DNA from: Photobacterium kagoshimensis
GTDB taxonomy: Bacteria; Pseudomonadota; Gammaproteobacteria; Enterobacterales; Vibrionaceae
DNA length: 64,000 bases
Assembly (NCBI RefSeq): GCF_050337045.1
Contig: NZ_JAKJSO010000015.1
Span: 186,001 to 250,000 of the forward strand
Direction of reading: 5' to 3'
Shown here: in pieces, positions 43,396-52,804 of the stretch
Position numbering within the stretch: the stretch's first letter is position 1
Layout: each line of letters starts with the position of its first letter
The notes under the pieces: generated by a model
What the model was told of the DNA's origin: nothing
Seen by the model: only the letters and a program-made list of their open reading frames with translations
The model's database searches: none
Made by a program: the position numbers and the translations under genes

Positions 43396-43911
43396 TTATA
43401 ACAAGCCCGCCAGCTTAGCTTTCATATAAGTCGCAATCGTTTTGGCATCTTGAATGGTATTGTTGGCGATTAGTGATTCAAACTTTTCAATACTCATGGT
43501 AATGACTTCGATGATCTCATCATCGTCAAGTTCGCCCGTCGCTTTTTGTAATTCTTTAGCCAGAAAAATGTGCTGAACTTCATCACAGAATCCAGGAACA
43601 GGTAATAGTTGACCTAAACTAATCCAATTTTTTGCAGCTAACTGTGCTTCTTCTGCTAATTCGCGTTTAGCACAGGCTTCTATTTTCTCGCTATCTTCAA
43701 GCGTGCCTGCAGGAAACTCTATAATCCATTGCTTTATCGCAGGGCGGTATTGATTGACGAGTACTAAGTCACCACTTTCTGTCACGGGAATAATGATAAC
43801 AGCACCTGGGTGTTTAACTGTCGTAAATTGAATTGTCTTACCATCGGGTAATATTTGACTTTCTTCTTCAACAGAAAAACACTTCCATTGGCAAAGTGTT
43901 GTTGTTTTCAT
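43396..43911 (-). CDS. Nudix hydrolase, ADP-ribose pyrophosphatase-like
   Basis: A 171-residue hydrolase that should cleave nucleoside diphosphates linked to another moiety. The Nudix box is complete: G-TLEDS-E-KIEACAK-R-E-LA-E-E-AQL. The pattern around the box and the preceding QYRPAIKQWIIEFPAG strand are as in ADP-ribose and nucleotide-sugar pyrophosphatases. I choose the ATG at 43911, because AAGGGG lies six bases upstream; a start at 43926 would place that site inside the coding sequence. A single-gene unit. Confidence 0.9.
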   Translation of the reverse strand: MKTTTLCQWKCFSVEEESQILPDGKTIQFTTVKHPGAVIIIPVTESGDLVLVNQYRPAIKQWIIEFPAGTLEDSEKIEACAKRELAEEAQLAAKNWISLGQLLPVPGFCDEVQHIFLAKELQKATGELDDDEIIEVITMSIEKFESLIANNTIQDAKTIATYMKAKLAGLL

Positions 43912-43995
43912 CGTGCACCCCTTCATGAAAATGTAGCGAATTATATCAAGGCTATGTATGAATTAACCAGTAAGAATGATGGGCAGAAAGGGAAG

Positions 43996-44026
43996 GATTG
44001 ACGCTTCATTATTATCCGCGTCAACC
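43996..44026 (-). terminator. Probable terminator of gltS
   Basis: An imperfect stem (GGTTGACGC against GCGTCAATCC, one bulge) on the minus strand about 30 bases beyond the gltS stop, followed by a short T/C run. Confidence 0.45.
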
Positions 44027-44057
44027 TTTTCATCAGTAGCAATGTATTGGTTGGAAG

Positions 44058-45284
44058 TTAAGAGATAAAGCCAATGAAATAAGGGATGATTAAGGCATTA
44101 GCCAGATCGATGAAGAACGCACAAACTAAAGGTACGATAATAAAAGCTTGGTGCGAGTTACCGTATTTTTGAGCGACCGCCGACATATTTGCCATTGCGG
44201 TTGGGGTCGATCCCAGTGATATACCACCAAAACCAGCGCAAACAACAGCGGCATCATAGGTTTTCCCCATTAATGGGAAGATAACAAAAATAGCGATACA
44301 AACGGCGACAATGAACTGTACGCCAAGAATAACAAATATCGGTCCCGCTAAATCAATGAGCGCCCATAGCTGCATGCTCATCAAAGACATGGCGAGGAAT
44401 GCCCCTAGGGCGATATCTGCGATGAGTGCTACCGCAGGTTGGCGTGATGGCCAGCGCGTACCTGTTAGGCGAGGATAGGATGCGGGCACTAGATTTGAAA
44501 TGAGAATACCGGCAAATAAGCAGGTAACAAATAACGGTAGCTCTAAGCCTGCTGATGCAACTGCTTTGTTTAGGATTGCGCCTAAGATAATACAAATGTG
44601 GATAGCTAACACAGCATCAAGAAAATCATAGGCGTTGATCCGAGGTTGCGGCTCGGACTGCTTCATACCTATATCCATTTCTTCGTCTTTAGCTGGGGTG
44701 AGGTTATGCTTATTAATCAAAAATTTTGCAATTGGCCCCCCCATAATACTGGCTAGGATCAAGCCGAATGTTGCGCTGGCAATACCAATTTCCATTGCGG
44801 TATCTAAATCAAACGCTTCGCCAATTTTAGGCGCCCAAGCGATAGCTGTGCCGTGTCCACCAATCAAAGATACCGTCCCACTCAGCAACCCAAATGCTGC
44901 AGGTTGGCCGAGTAAAGTCGCGATACCAATACCCGTGATGTTTTGAATTAACATGTAGCCGATAGTAATGGAGAGCAGAATGATGAGCGGCTTACCGCCT
45001 TTGAATAAATCAGCAAGGCTGGCATTAATACCGATAGTGGTGAAGAAATACACCAATAATAAGTCACGTGCTGCCAGTTCAAACTGTACATCGATATTGG
45101 TAGCGTAGTGTAAGATAGCAAAAGCAATTGAAATCAAAATGCCACCAGATACAGGTTCGGGAATACTGAACTCGCGTAGCCAGTAACTGGCCTGGGTTAA
45201 TCGTCGTCCAATGAACAACACAATAATACCCAATGTGACAGCCAAAAATGATTCGATGTGGAGTACACCGTCGATATAGTTCAT
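44058..45284 (-). CDS. gltS: GltS, sodium/glutamate symporter
   Basis: A 408-residue sodium-coupled glutamate importer, close to the usual ~400 residues. About ten membrane helices lie in two inverted halves. Signatures include FSIPEPVSGGILISI, GLLSGTVSLIGGHGTAIAWAP (first re-entrant loop) and VVCAGFGGISLGSTPTAMANM (second loop). I place the start at the ATG at 45284, where a perfect AGGAGGT lies six bases upstream; an in-frame start at 45317 lacks one. Monocistronic. Confidence 0.95.
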   Translation of the reverse strand: MNYIDGVLHIESFLAVTLGIIVLFIGRRLTQASYWLREFSIPEPVSGGILISIAFAILHYATNIDVQFELAARDLLLVYFFTTIGINASLADLFKGGKPLIILLSITIGYMLIQNITGIGIATLLGQPAAFGLLSGTVSLIGGHGTAIAWAPKIGEAFDLDTAMEIGIASATFGLILASIMGGPIAKFLINKHNLTPAKDEEMDIGMKQSEPQPRINAYDFLDAVLAIHICIILGAILNKAVASAGLELPLFVTCLFAGILISNLVPASYPRLTGTRWPSRQPAVALIADIALGAFLAMSLMSMQLWALIDLAGPIFVILGVQFIVAVCIAIFVIFPLMGKTYDAAVVCAGFGGISLGSTPTAMANMSAVAQKYGNSHQAFIIVPLVCAFFIDLANALIIPYFIGFIS

Positions 45285-45630
45285 TTCACCTCCTGAAAGC
45301 TGATATCCAGTTTGCAAACAATATGTTAGTTGTTGCCTATCAAATTATCGTAGCGGGGTTATGTAACGACATCCAGTTCAGTGAAGTAATGTTTGTACAA
45401 TAATTAAAAACTGACGGTAATGTCGCATTTAGGAGGGTGTTTTGTGGAAATTATCCTGAAGATAAATCTTATGCCAATCTAACTAAGTGACTGTTCGTTC
45501 TTGTTGGTTAAAATCCCCCGAACGCTTACTTACCAGATTGGTATTAGGCTATTGCTGTTTGCAGGTGGCGCTAGTCATTGTGATGCCATAAAGCGAGGTA
45601 CGCATCATATCAATGCGTACCTCGGTAACT
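45285..45630. other. Spacer between gltS and the diguanylate cyclase gene
   Basis: About 350 bases that hold the gltS promoter and the downstream hairpin of the cyclase gene (45594-45624). No gene seen. Confidence 0.5.
45594..45624 (-). terminator. Hairpin after the diguanylate cyclase gene
   Basis: A 12-bp perfect stem (CGAGGTACGCAT/ATGCGTACCTCG) with a 7-base loop, 7 bases beyond the stop of the minus-strand gene. Only a short T-run (CTTTAT) follows on that strand, but position and strength support a terminator. Confidence 0.65.
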
Positions 45631-46683
45631 TTACTCGCTCACTGCAATTTGGTTTTTGCCCCAGCTTTTGGCGCGAAGTAGGGCGCTGTCTGCTTTTATA
45701 TAGTCATAGCAGAACTCTTGGTATTCGACCTGTGTTAAGCCTATGCTGATGGTGACCTGTAACTTTTCACCTGAATCGAGTTCTAAAGACCAACTAGATA
45801 GTACCTCGTTTAACCGAGAGGCCAGCTCTTCTGCTTGCTTAATATCAGTTTCAGGGAGTAATAAGCAAAACTCTTCCCCTCCAATACGTGCGATATGATC
45901 ACTTTGGCGGCAATGTTCTTGCAAGCATTTAGCTATCATCATCAAGACTTTATCACCTGCTTTTAAACCAAAGCGGTCATTAATTTCTTTTAGGTTGTCG
46001 ATGTCGATCAGGGCCAGTGAAAAGTCACGTAAATAACGCTTACTTCGTGCCGCTTCACTCTGATAAATAGGTATTAGACCTTGGCGATTATGTAAACCTG
46101 TTAAGAAGTCAGTTGACGCGGTTTTTTTCACCAGTTCAATCGCTTCATTTCGGTGACGCGCCAGTAAGTATGAAAGGATCAGAACGATAGAGTAAGCACT
46201 TATATTCTGAAGTGCTTCAGGTATTTGAATATGTTTCTCGGCCATCGACTCGACACTTAGCACCATATAAAGAATGCCAAACAGAGAGCTATACCACCAA
46301 GCTGTTTTGGTGCTTAAGGAAAAAAAGCAAAGTAGCGGAATAGTCAGCCCGATAGTATGACAAATGTCATTTTTACCTTGGATTATAAAGCCAAGTGCAC
46401 ATGCTGTCGTGGTGAAAAATATAAGCACCCATACCAGTAAATAAGGGTTAATATTTTTTCGATTAACGCACATTAATACGTAGCAGAGTAACGCACCTGT
46501 TAGTGCTGATAAGGTGAAAGCACTATTCACATCAGACACAAAGTAGCTAAAAGCAATAATGGTGCAGATGATCCCTGAAGCGGGGAAAAGAACGGTGAGT
46601 TGCTTCTGTAGGGTCTGCTTACTTAATTCTATGTACGCAAAATTGGGGGATTTAAGCTGATTGCTCTTGATAGAAACTGACAT
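45631..46683 (-). CDS. Membrane diguanylate cyclase (GGDEF)
   Basis: A 350-residue enzyme that makes cyclic di-GMP from two GTP. The first ~180 residues hold about six membrane helices with short loops and no known ligand domain. The GGDEF domain follows (from TASTDFLTGLHNRQG), with the active-site signature GGEEF. RQSD lies exactly five residues before it, forming the I-site for product inhibition. No EAL domain is present. It should control biofilm or motility from the inner membrane; the signal sensed is unknown. A single-gene unit. Confidence 0.93.
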   Translation of the reverse strand: MSVSIKSNQLKSPNFAYIELSKQTLQKQLTVLFPASGIICTIIAFSYFVSDVNSAFTLSALTGALLCYVLMCVNRKNINPYLLVWVLIFFTTTACALGFIIQGKNDICHTIGLTIPLLCFFSLSTKTAWWYSSLFGILYMVLSVESMAEKHIQIPEALQNISAYSIVLILSYLLARHRNEAIELVKKTASTDFLTGLHNRQGLIPIYQSEAARSKRYLRDFSLALIDIDNLKEINDRFGLKAGDKVLMMIAKCLQEHCRQSDHIARIGGEEFCLLLPETDIKQAEELASRLNEVLSSWSLELDSGEKLQVTISIGLTQVEYQEFCYDYIKADSALLRAKSWGKNQIAVSE

Positions 46684-47102
46684 ATATCTCTAACTTCCAT
46701 GTAACTACGTGAATGAAAATCTTCTCATCATGTGAAGAACGTCACTAGAATAAGCAGCAAATTGTGCGATGTCCAATAGTTATATGAAATAAGTGGACTA
46801 AATTGATTTGGCATAAGAATGGATTTTATCCACTATTGAGTCAATGCTAATTTATCAATTACGGCTTGTATGGTTACTACGTAAACCATTAATACTTTAG
46901 GGGTATTGGTTGGGGCAGGCTGCTCTACGAAATGACTCGTATTTTGACGTTACAATGCCACAGTATGAAACTTGCGACTCATGGTTATATTATCAGCTTA
47001 AAGTCACTTACATTTTTATAAGTATTCAGAAATAGCGTACAATAGTGACAGTATTTTTTTGTTTGAATCTAAAGAACAAACAGCGTAATCAAGGAGAACG
47101 CC
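46684..47102. other. Divergent spacer between the cyclase gene and galE
   Basis: About 420 AT-rich bases carrying both promoters. No gene, repeat or riboswitch was recognised. AAGGAGA before 47103 is the galE ribosome binding site. Confidence 0.5.
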
Positions 47103-48119
47103 ATGCGCGTATTAGTTACTGGTGGTATGGGTTACATAGGTAGCCATACTTGCGTACAGATGATTGAAGCAGGGATGACCCCAATCATCTTAGATAACTT
47201 ATACAACAGCAAATCATCAGTACTTGATCGTATTGAAGCATTGACTGATGTTCGCCCTGCTTTTTATCAAGGCGATATTCGAGATCGTGCTTTTCTTGAT
47301 GCTGTTTTTAAAGAAAATGATGTTGAAGCCGTTATTCACTTCGCTGGCTTAAAAGCTGTTGGTGAGTCGGTTGAGAAACCACTTGAATACTACGATAACA
47401 ATGTTCATGGCACGTTAGTGCTGGTTGAAGCGATGCGTGCTGCTGGTGTAAATAGCTTGATTTTCTCATCGTCAGCAACGGTATATGGCGATCCTGCGTC
47501 TGTGCCTATCACTGAAGATTTCCCTACTAGCGCGACGAACCCTTATGGCCGTAGTAAGTTAATGGTAGAAGAGTGTTTGACTGATATTCAGCATGCTTAC
47601 CCTGAAATGAGCATTACCTTGCTACGTTACTTTAACCCAGTAGGTTCTCATAAGTCGGGCACCATGGGCGAAGATCCACAAGGTATTCCAAATAACTTGA
47701 TGCCGTTTATTTCTCAAGTGGCGGTTGGTCGTCGTGAGTCTTTAGCGGTATTTGGTAATGATTACCCAACAGTTGATGGCACGGGTGTACGTGATTATAT
47801 TCACGTTGTCGATTTAGCTGACGGTCACCTTGCAGCGTTAAACTACAAAGGTAAAGATGCGGGTTTGCATATCTACAACCTAGGCACGGGTAATGGTAGT
47901 AGCGTATTAGAAATGGTCGATGCTTTTGCCAATGCATCGGGTGTTGAAGTGAAATACCATATTGCTGACCGTCGTCCTGGTGATATTGCTGAGTGTTGGG
48001 CCGATCCTGCAAAAGCGAAAGCTGAATTGCACTGGGAAGCAAAACACACAGTAGAAGATATGACAGCCGATACATGGCGCTGGCAGTCAACCAATCCGAA
48101 TGGTTACCCTGACGCATAA
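47103..48119 (+). CDS. galE: GalE, UDP-glucose 4-epimerase
   Basis: A 338-residue short-chain dehydrogenase-type enzyme that interconverts UDP-glucose and UDP-galactose, feeding galactose use and surface polysaccharides. The Rossmann motif GGMGYIGSH is at residues 7-15; the catalytic Ser/Tyr/Lys lie in FSSSATVYG and NPYGRSK. Length is exactly that of E. coli GalE (338). There are no galT or galK genes beside it, so it may serve envelope sugar synthesis. A strong terminator follows. Confidence 0.97.
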   Translation: MRVLVTGGMGYIGSHTCVQMIEAGMTPIILDNLYNSKSSVLDRIEALTDVRPAFYQGDIRDRAFLDAVFKENDVEAVIHFAGLKAVGESVEKPLEYYDNNVHGTLVLVEAMRAAGVNSLIFSSSATVYGDPASVPITEDFPTSATNPYGRSKLMVEECLTDIQHAYPEMSITLLRYFNPVGSHKSGTMGEDPQGIPNNLMPFISQVAVGRRESLAVFGNDYPTVDGTGVRDYIHVVDLADGHLAALNYKGKDAGLHIYNLGTGNGSSVLEMVDAFANASGVEVKYHIADRRPGDIAECWADPAKAKAELHWEAKHTVEDMTADTWRWQSTNPNGYPDA

Positions 48120-48160
48120 ATAGGTAATCGCCATTGAGTTGGTGAAGATATTGATGAATA

Positions 48161-48187
48161 AAAAAAGCAGCCTCGGCTGCTTTTTTT
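48161..48187. terminator. Bidirectional terminator between galE and the TorA-like gene
   Basis: A-rich and T-rich flanks around a GCAGC-CTCG-GCTGC hairpin, giving AAAAAA...TTTTTTT. It works on either strand and lies between convergent genes. Confidence 0.88.
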
Positions 48188-48213
48188 GATCCTAACGGCG
48201 CAAGATACTTCTA

Positions 48214-50862
48214 TTATTTGGCATCTTTTGCGTTAGCTTCAAGAAACGCCATGACTTCTTCGCGTTCTATCGGGTTTAAACCTGCCCGAGGGAACATACT
48301 TTTGGTAATGCCGTGCCATTGTGTTTTTGTATATTGTTTTGGGTCTTTGGCCGAGTGACACATAGTACAGCGCTGATAGAACAATTCTTCACCAATACTT
48401 TGCTTAGTATCCGCTCCTGTTGTGTGTTGATTTGCTAAGGTCGTCGCGACTGTATCAATACGGACGTCGGTATCAAGCGTCACAATTTTTGGTGGTTCAA
48501 ATGCTAAGTTTGATGATTCAGGGTCACGGCAGCGTTGAATATAGGCTAAGCAAGTATTGGCACTGGTGGCCTGGCTCAAATCACTCGATGCCTGACTTGA
48601 GGTTAATACATTGATTGAACCACCGTTACAACGTCCCTGGCTATCGAACTGTAGCCATGCCCCTTCTTCTAAACTGATCACACCAGGCATGACTTTATCT
48701 GACACTTTGGCGCCTGCAATCACTCGTCCGCGTTTATTAAAGATCTCAACTAACTGGCCTGATCGAATACCGTGTCTTTGAGCATCCATATCGTTAATGA
48801 GAACATATTGACGACCTTGTACATTTTCATACTTACGAACATCCGAGTTCGCTAATTGTGAGTGTACGCGCATATAAGGGTGCGGGCTAACGACATGTAC
48901 TTGATTTGGTTTTGCATTACCTAAATACTCGAACGGTTCTAAAAACGTTGGCATTGGAGGGCAATCTTCGACTTCAAAGTTAGCAATGTCTTGGCAATAA
49001 AGCTCGATTTTTCCTGAGGTGGTATGAAGCGGGAAGCCATCAGGATCTTGATAAAAATCGCCATGTCTTACCCAGTGATTTGCTTGTGGTGGGACAGGTA
49101 ACATGGCTACGCCAGTCTGCCAGAACTCATCAAAGGGAAGTGTAGCGGACGAGGCTTTGTATGCACGCTTTAAAATGGCATCGAATGATAATCCGTCGGT
49201 AAATTTCTCTGCAACATTAAATATTTCAGCGAGTTTGCGGAATATTTCAAAGTCATCAAGGCTTTCCCCGTAAGGCTGAATTACTTGGCGCATAGCATAA
49301 ATTTTATCGTTGCTGTAAGTGCCACCAGAGGAAAGATCATCTCGCTCTAAGGTGCTGGTTGCTGGCAGTACGATATCGGCATAACGCGATGAGGCACACC
49401 ACCATGGGTCTTGGCAGACGAAAATTTCAACTTTATGGTTAAGCGCTGCGATTAACTCGTTAGTATCTTGTTGGTGCGATAATAAATTATTACCTGCGTT
49501 GTACACCATTTTGATGTCAGGGTAGCTATATTCAATACCGTCTCGGGTAAATTTTTTACCAGGGTTCATGAGCATTTCGGAAATGCGAGAAGCAGGGCAG
49601 GTGGCACTAACAGGGTTTTTTCCTTGCGATAACCCCATCGGAAGCGCTTTGCCTGATTGTGGCATACCGCCATTACCGTAGTGCCAACTAAAACCGACCC
49701 CTTCACCCGGTTTGCCAATTTTACCTAACATGGCTGCAAAGTTAATGATTGCCCAGTGGGTCATCTCACCGTGATTTGCTCGTTGTAATGACCAGCCCGC
49801 AGCAAACTGAGTCTTACTTGTCGCAAATCTTTCAGCCATTGCTTTTATGTTTTCTGCAGATACACCCGTGATATTCGCCGCCCACTCTGGTGACTTAATA
49901 ACCCCATCATCTTTTCCCATGAGGTGATCGATGTATTTGTCAGCGCCCACTGTGTAGCGTTCGAGGTAAGCAGTATCGTGCAGGCCACTAACGTAAATGT
50001 GTTGTGCCATGGCTAAAAATAGCGCGGTATCTGTGTTTGGAACTATCTTTACCCACTCGGCATTGAGTTCGTCATCTGTGCGCGTGCGCTGTGGGTTAAT
50101 AGAAATAAACTTTATGCCTTTGTCTGCAAACTGCTTCCAATGTGTATACATTTGGTGATCGGCAACGCGGAATTCAATACGGTTATTTTTCCAAGGGTCA
50201 CAACCAATCAGGACAAATGTTTCGGTATGCTCCTCAATAACTGGCCATGCCGTTTGTGGCGAATAGACTTCCATATCACCAATGACGTGGGGCAGGATCA
50301 CTTGTGACGCACCGCCAGAGTAATCGCCTGTTGTTGTACTTTGGCCACCGATCAAATTGAAGAAACGGCCTTGTAAAACTTGAGGTCGCATTAATCCTGC
50401 GTGTGACCAACCACCATAAGAGCTACTGAAAATCGCTTCATTGCCATGATTTGTGGCTGTAGTTTGAATGGCATCTGCAACAAGAGAAAGTGCGGTTTCC
50501 CAGCTAACGCGAACAAAAGGTTCTTTACCGCGCAAGTGTGGCTTATTGTCACCTTTAGGATCTGCGAGATAAGAGGCTCTTACCATAGGGTATTTAACGC
50601 GTGTCTTATCGTAAACGCGGCCTATCAAACCTTCAGTCAACATTTCAGTCGGCATTGCATCTATTTCTTTTCGTGGCTGAATGCCGACAAGCACTCCCGC
50701 TTTGACGATTGCGTTAAAAGGTCCCCAGTGGCTGGCATGTGGGATGACTTCGATATCTTCATCATCAAAGAATTTTGAGGCAGGGTAAACCATTAAGCCA
50801 CCCCCTGCGGCAACGGCCGTAGCAATGGAGGTTTTTAAAAAGTTACGTCGAGAAATAGCCAT
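48214..50862 (-). CDS. TorA-like molybdopterin N-/S-oxide reductase with C-terminal cytochrome c domain
   Basis: An 882-residue periplasmic molybdoenzyme that should reduce TMAO or a related N- or S-oxide as terminal electron acceptor. A Tat signal is present (SRRNFLK, residues 4-10, then a hydrophobic core). The molybdenum ligand is probably S182 in GDYSGGASQ, as in the DMSO/TMAO reductase branch. There is no N-terminal iron-sulfur cysteine motif, as expected for this branch. Residues ~805-882 are an added domain with a haem-c site, C832-T-M-C835-H836, and M856 as a possible sixth ligand. E. coli TorA (~850 residues) lacks this domain and gets electrons from the separate TorC. No torC, torD or regulator gene is next to it. 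A 29-bp inverted repeat lies just upstream. Confidence 0.85.
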   Translation of the reverse strand: MAISRRNFLKTSIATAVAAGGGLMVYPASKFFDDEDIEVIPHASHWGPFNAIVKAGVLVGIQPRKEIDAMPTEMLTEGLIGRVYDKTRVKYPMVRASYLADPKGDNKPHLRGKEPFVRVSWETALSLVADAIQTTATNHGNEAIFSSSYGGWSHAGLMRPQVLQGRFFNLIGGQSTTTGDYSGGASQVILPHVIGDMEVYSPQTAWPVIEEHTETFVLIGCDPWKNNRIEFRVADHQMYTHWKQFADKGIKFISINPQRTRTDDELNAEWVKIVPNTDTALFLAMAQHIYVSGLHDTAYLERYTVGADKYIDHLMGKDDGVIKSPEWAANITGVSAENIKAMAERFATSKTQFAAGWSLQRANHGEMTHWAIINFAAMLGKIGKPGEGVGFSWHYGNGGMPQSGKALPMGLSQGKNPVSATCPASRISEMLMNPGKKFTRDGIEYSYPDIKMVYNAGNNLLSHQQDTNELIAALNHKVEIFVCQDPWWCASSRYADIVLPATSTLERDDLSSGGTYSNDKIYAMRQVIQPYGESLDDFEIFRKLAEIFNVAEKFTDGLSFDAILKRAYKASSATLPFDEFWQTGVAMLPVPPQANHWVRHGDFYQDPDGFPLHTTSGKIELYCQDIANFEVEDCPPMPTFLEPFEYLGNAKPNQVHVVSPHPYMRVHSQLANSDVRKYENVQGRQYVLINDMDAQRHGIRSGQLVEIFNKRGRVIAGAKVSDKVMPGVISLEEGAWLQFDSQGRCNGGSINVLTSSQASSDLSQATSANTCLAYIQRCRDPESSNLAFEPPKIVTLDTDVRIDTVATTLANQHTTGADTKQSIGEELFYQRCTMCHSAKDPKQYTKTQWHGITKSMFPRAGLNPIEREEVMAFLEANAKDAK

Positions 50863-51334
50863 CTTACATTCCGTATTATCAGGTGTTTATCAGTGCTTAA
50901 TGAGTTGATAAACAAAGCAATGCCACATCATAAACCCTTAAAGGGGTATTTTAAATGTCTGTTTTTGTTGTGTGAGTTAGAAAATGGAAATGGTTACGGA
51001 TTTTGTGTGTTTTAGTAGCTAATGGTGGCTTTTTTGACGGCGTTGGCAGCATGTTTGAATGATGAGTAAAATCTAAAAGAATGATTTCATTTTTGGTCGG
51101 CATCGTTGATGGCTGATAACTTATCAGAATGTATATTAAGTTTTATTTATCGAGATACACGTAAATAATCTGACGGAATAAGATCCGTTTCTATTTAATT
51201 TGAATTAAACATTTATTAGCATAATAAGATTTGTTACTTCTAAAGAATAGGGCATAAAAAAGTGCAACTTCAAGAGAAGTTGCACTTGGATAGGAATTGG
51301 TAGTTCTGTTTAATTAAAGGTGATTTAATCAACC
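50863..51334. other. Spacer upstream of the TorA-like gene
   Basis: About 470 AT-rich bases. It holds an inverted repeat, GTTTATCA at 50885-50892 and TGATAAAC at 50906-50913, close to the start of the reductase gene, and the arcC terminator at 51254-51287. No gene seen. Confidence 0.5.
51254..51287 (-). terminator. Intrinsic terminator of arcC
   Basis: AAGTGCAACTTC and GAAGTTGCACTT form a 12-bp perfect stem; on the minus strand it is followed by six T. Confidence 0.9.
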
Positions 51335-52267
51335 TTAGTAGTAAACAATACCTTCACCTTGAGTAATTAACGTACCAGCTTCGTTACGTGTAATACGATC
51401 TAAATCGAATAGAGAACCGATAGCGGCATTACCACGACCTGAGTTTACAAATTGACATACCGCATCAATCTTAGGACCCATAGAACCCGCTGGGAAGTTA
51501 AACTCAGCTAGGCCAGCTGGCGTTGCTTGTTTCATTTCAGCTTGGTCTTCTTTACCGAAGTTACGGTAAACTGAGCCGTCAGTTAGAATGATAAATAGGT
51601 CAGCATTGATTTTTTCTGCTAGTAATTCAGCCGTTAAATCTTTATCGATAACACACTCTACGCCTGTACCAACACGGTTGTCATCGAAGCAAACTGGAAC
51701 ACCGCCGCCGCCACAAGCAATAACTAGGTTGCTTGCTTTAAGCAGTGTTTCAACTTGTTGAAGTTCAACGATATCTTTAGGTTTTGGTGATGGAACAACG
51801 CGGCGGAAGTAGTCACCATCTGCTTTAAACATCATGTCAGATGAAGCCATGATTTCTTTTGCGCGTTCTTCTGTGTAAACAGGGCCAACAAATTTAGTTG
51901 GATTAGCAAAAGCAGGATCTTCTTTGCTTACCTCTGTTTGCGTGACAAGTGTAGCAATAGCAAGGTCACGGTCAACGTTACGAAGCTCTTGTTGAAGCAT
52001 GTAGCCAACCATGCCACAAGTTTGTGAACCTAATACATCCATTGGGTATGGTGTAGTTTCAGGTGAATACTCTTGGTACGCTGAGTTTTGTTCCATTAAT
52101 AGGCCAACTTGTGGGCCGTTACCGTGAACAACAACAATTTCATGCTCTTTAGCAATTGCAGCAATGCTTGCGGCTGCTTTTTTAATATTCTCACGTTGGT
52201 TTTCAGCGGTGAGTGCTTGGCCACGAGCTAATAAGGCATTACCGCCTAAAGCTAATACTATACGCAT
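51335..52267 (-). CDS. arcC: Carbamate kinase
   Basis: A 310-residue amino-acid-kinase-fold enzyme that makes ATP from carbamoyl phosphate and ADP, the last step of arginine deiminase fermentation. Signatures are LALGGNALL at the N terminus, VVVHGNGPQVG, LVIACGGGGVPV and the AGSMGPKIDA nucleotide-binding segment. The length is standard. Arginine deiminase and ornithine carbamoyltransferase genes do not flank it; it stands alone between long spacers, so its substrate supply comes from elsewhere. A possible arginine/ornithine antiporter gene lies about 6 kb to the right. Confidence 0.95.
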   Translation of the reverse strand: MRIVLALGGNALLARGQALTAENQRENIKKAAASIAAIAKEHEIVVVHGNGPQVGLLMEQNSAYQEYSPETTPYPMDVLGSQTCGMVGYMLQQELRNVDRDLAIATLVTQTEVSKEDPAFANPTKFVGPVYTEERAKEIMASSDMMFKADGDYFRRVVPSPKPKDIVELQQVETLLKASNLVIACGGGGVPVCFDDNRVGTGVECVIDKDLTAELLAEKINADLFIILTDGSVYRNFGKEDQAEMKQATPAGLAEFNFPAGSMGPKIDAVCQFVNSGRGNAAIGSLFDLDRITRNEAGTLITQGEGIVYY

Positions 52268-52804
52268 ATGATCATATCTCTCTGATTATTTAATTATTAT
52301 ATATTTTTGATTAAATTAACTCTGGAGGTAACCAGGTTATTTATATCGGGTCGTAGAATAATCATTAAGTGGCTGAAATGTTTACCGCCTTAATGTGGGG
52401 GTAGAATAAGAAAAAAAAGCACGGTGAAATGTGATAAAACTCTAACTATCATAGTACTAGCAAATGCCATTGAATAATCAAGAATGATAAGCAACGAGTA
52501 ATTATCCACGTAATTGAGTAAATGTAATTAACAGTAAGCTCATTATATACTTTTGATTCGTCAGGAATGCATAAACTGCCATTTGAAAATTGAGCGAGTT
52601 TGTATGTTTTGTTTGGAAAGTGTCGGGTGGGTCACAATATTCACAGGCTGTGAATGGAAATTAAGCACTTAGCGCGTATCTGCTATGTTTATAAGTAGTA
52701 GGAATACGCAGCTTAACGCTTTGTAACGCACTCAGGCTTTACAGTGTGTTCAAATCGCGGAACAATAGGCGTGCATTGATATTAAATAACGTTTGTAAGG
52801 CACT
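52268..52804. other. Long divergent spacer between arcC and the VC0807-family gene
   Basis: About 540 AT-rich bases with both promoters. A half-site resembling FNR/CRP-type boxes (TTGATTAAATTAA near 52308) is present but too weak to call. No gene recognised. Confidence 0.4.

Noticed and set aside
45501..45749. 82-codon frame across the end of the diguanylate cyclase gene
   Set aside because: It overlaps the conserved GGDEF gene on the other strand and runs through the strong hairpin at 45594-45624.
47707..48117. 136-codon open frame antisense to galE
   Set aside because: It lies wholly within the highly conserved galE gene on the opposite strand, has low-complexity composition and no ribosome binding site of note.
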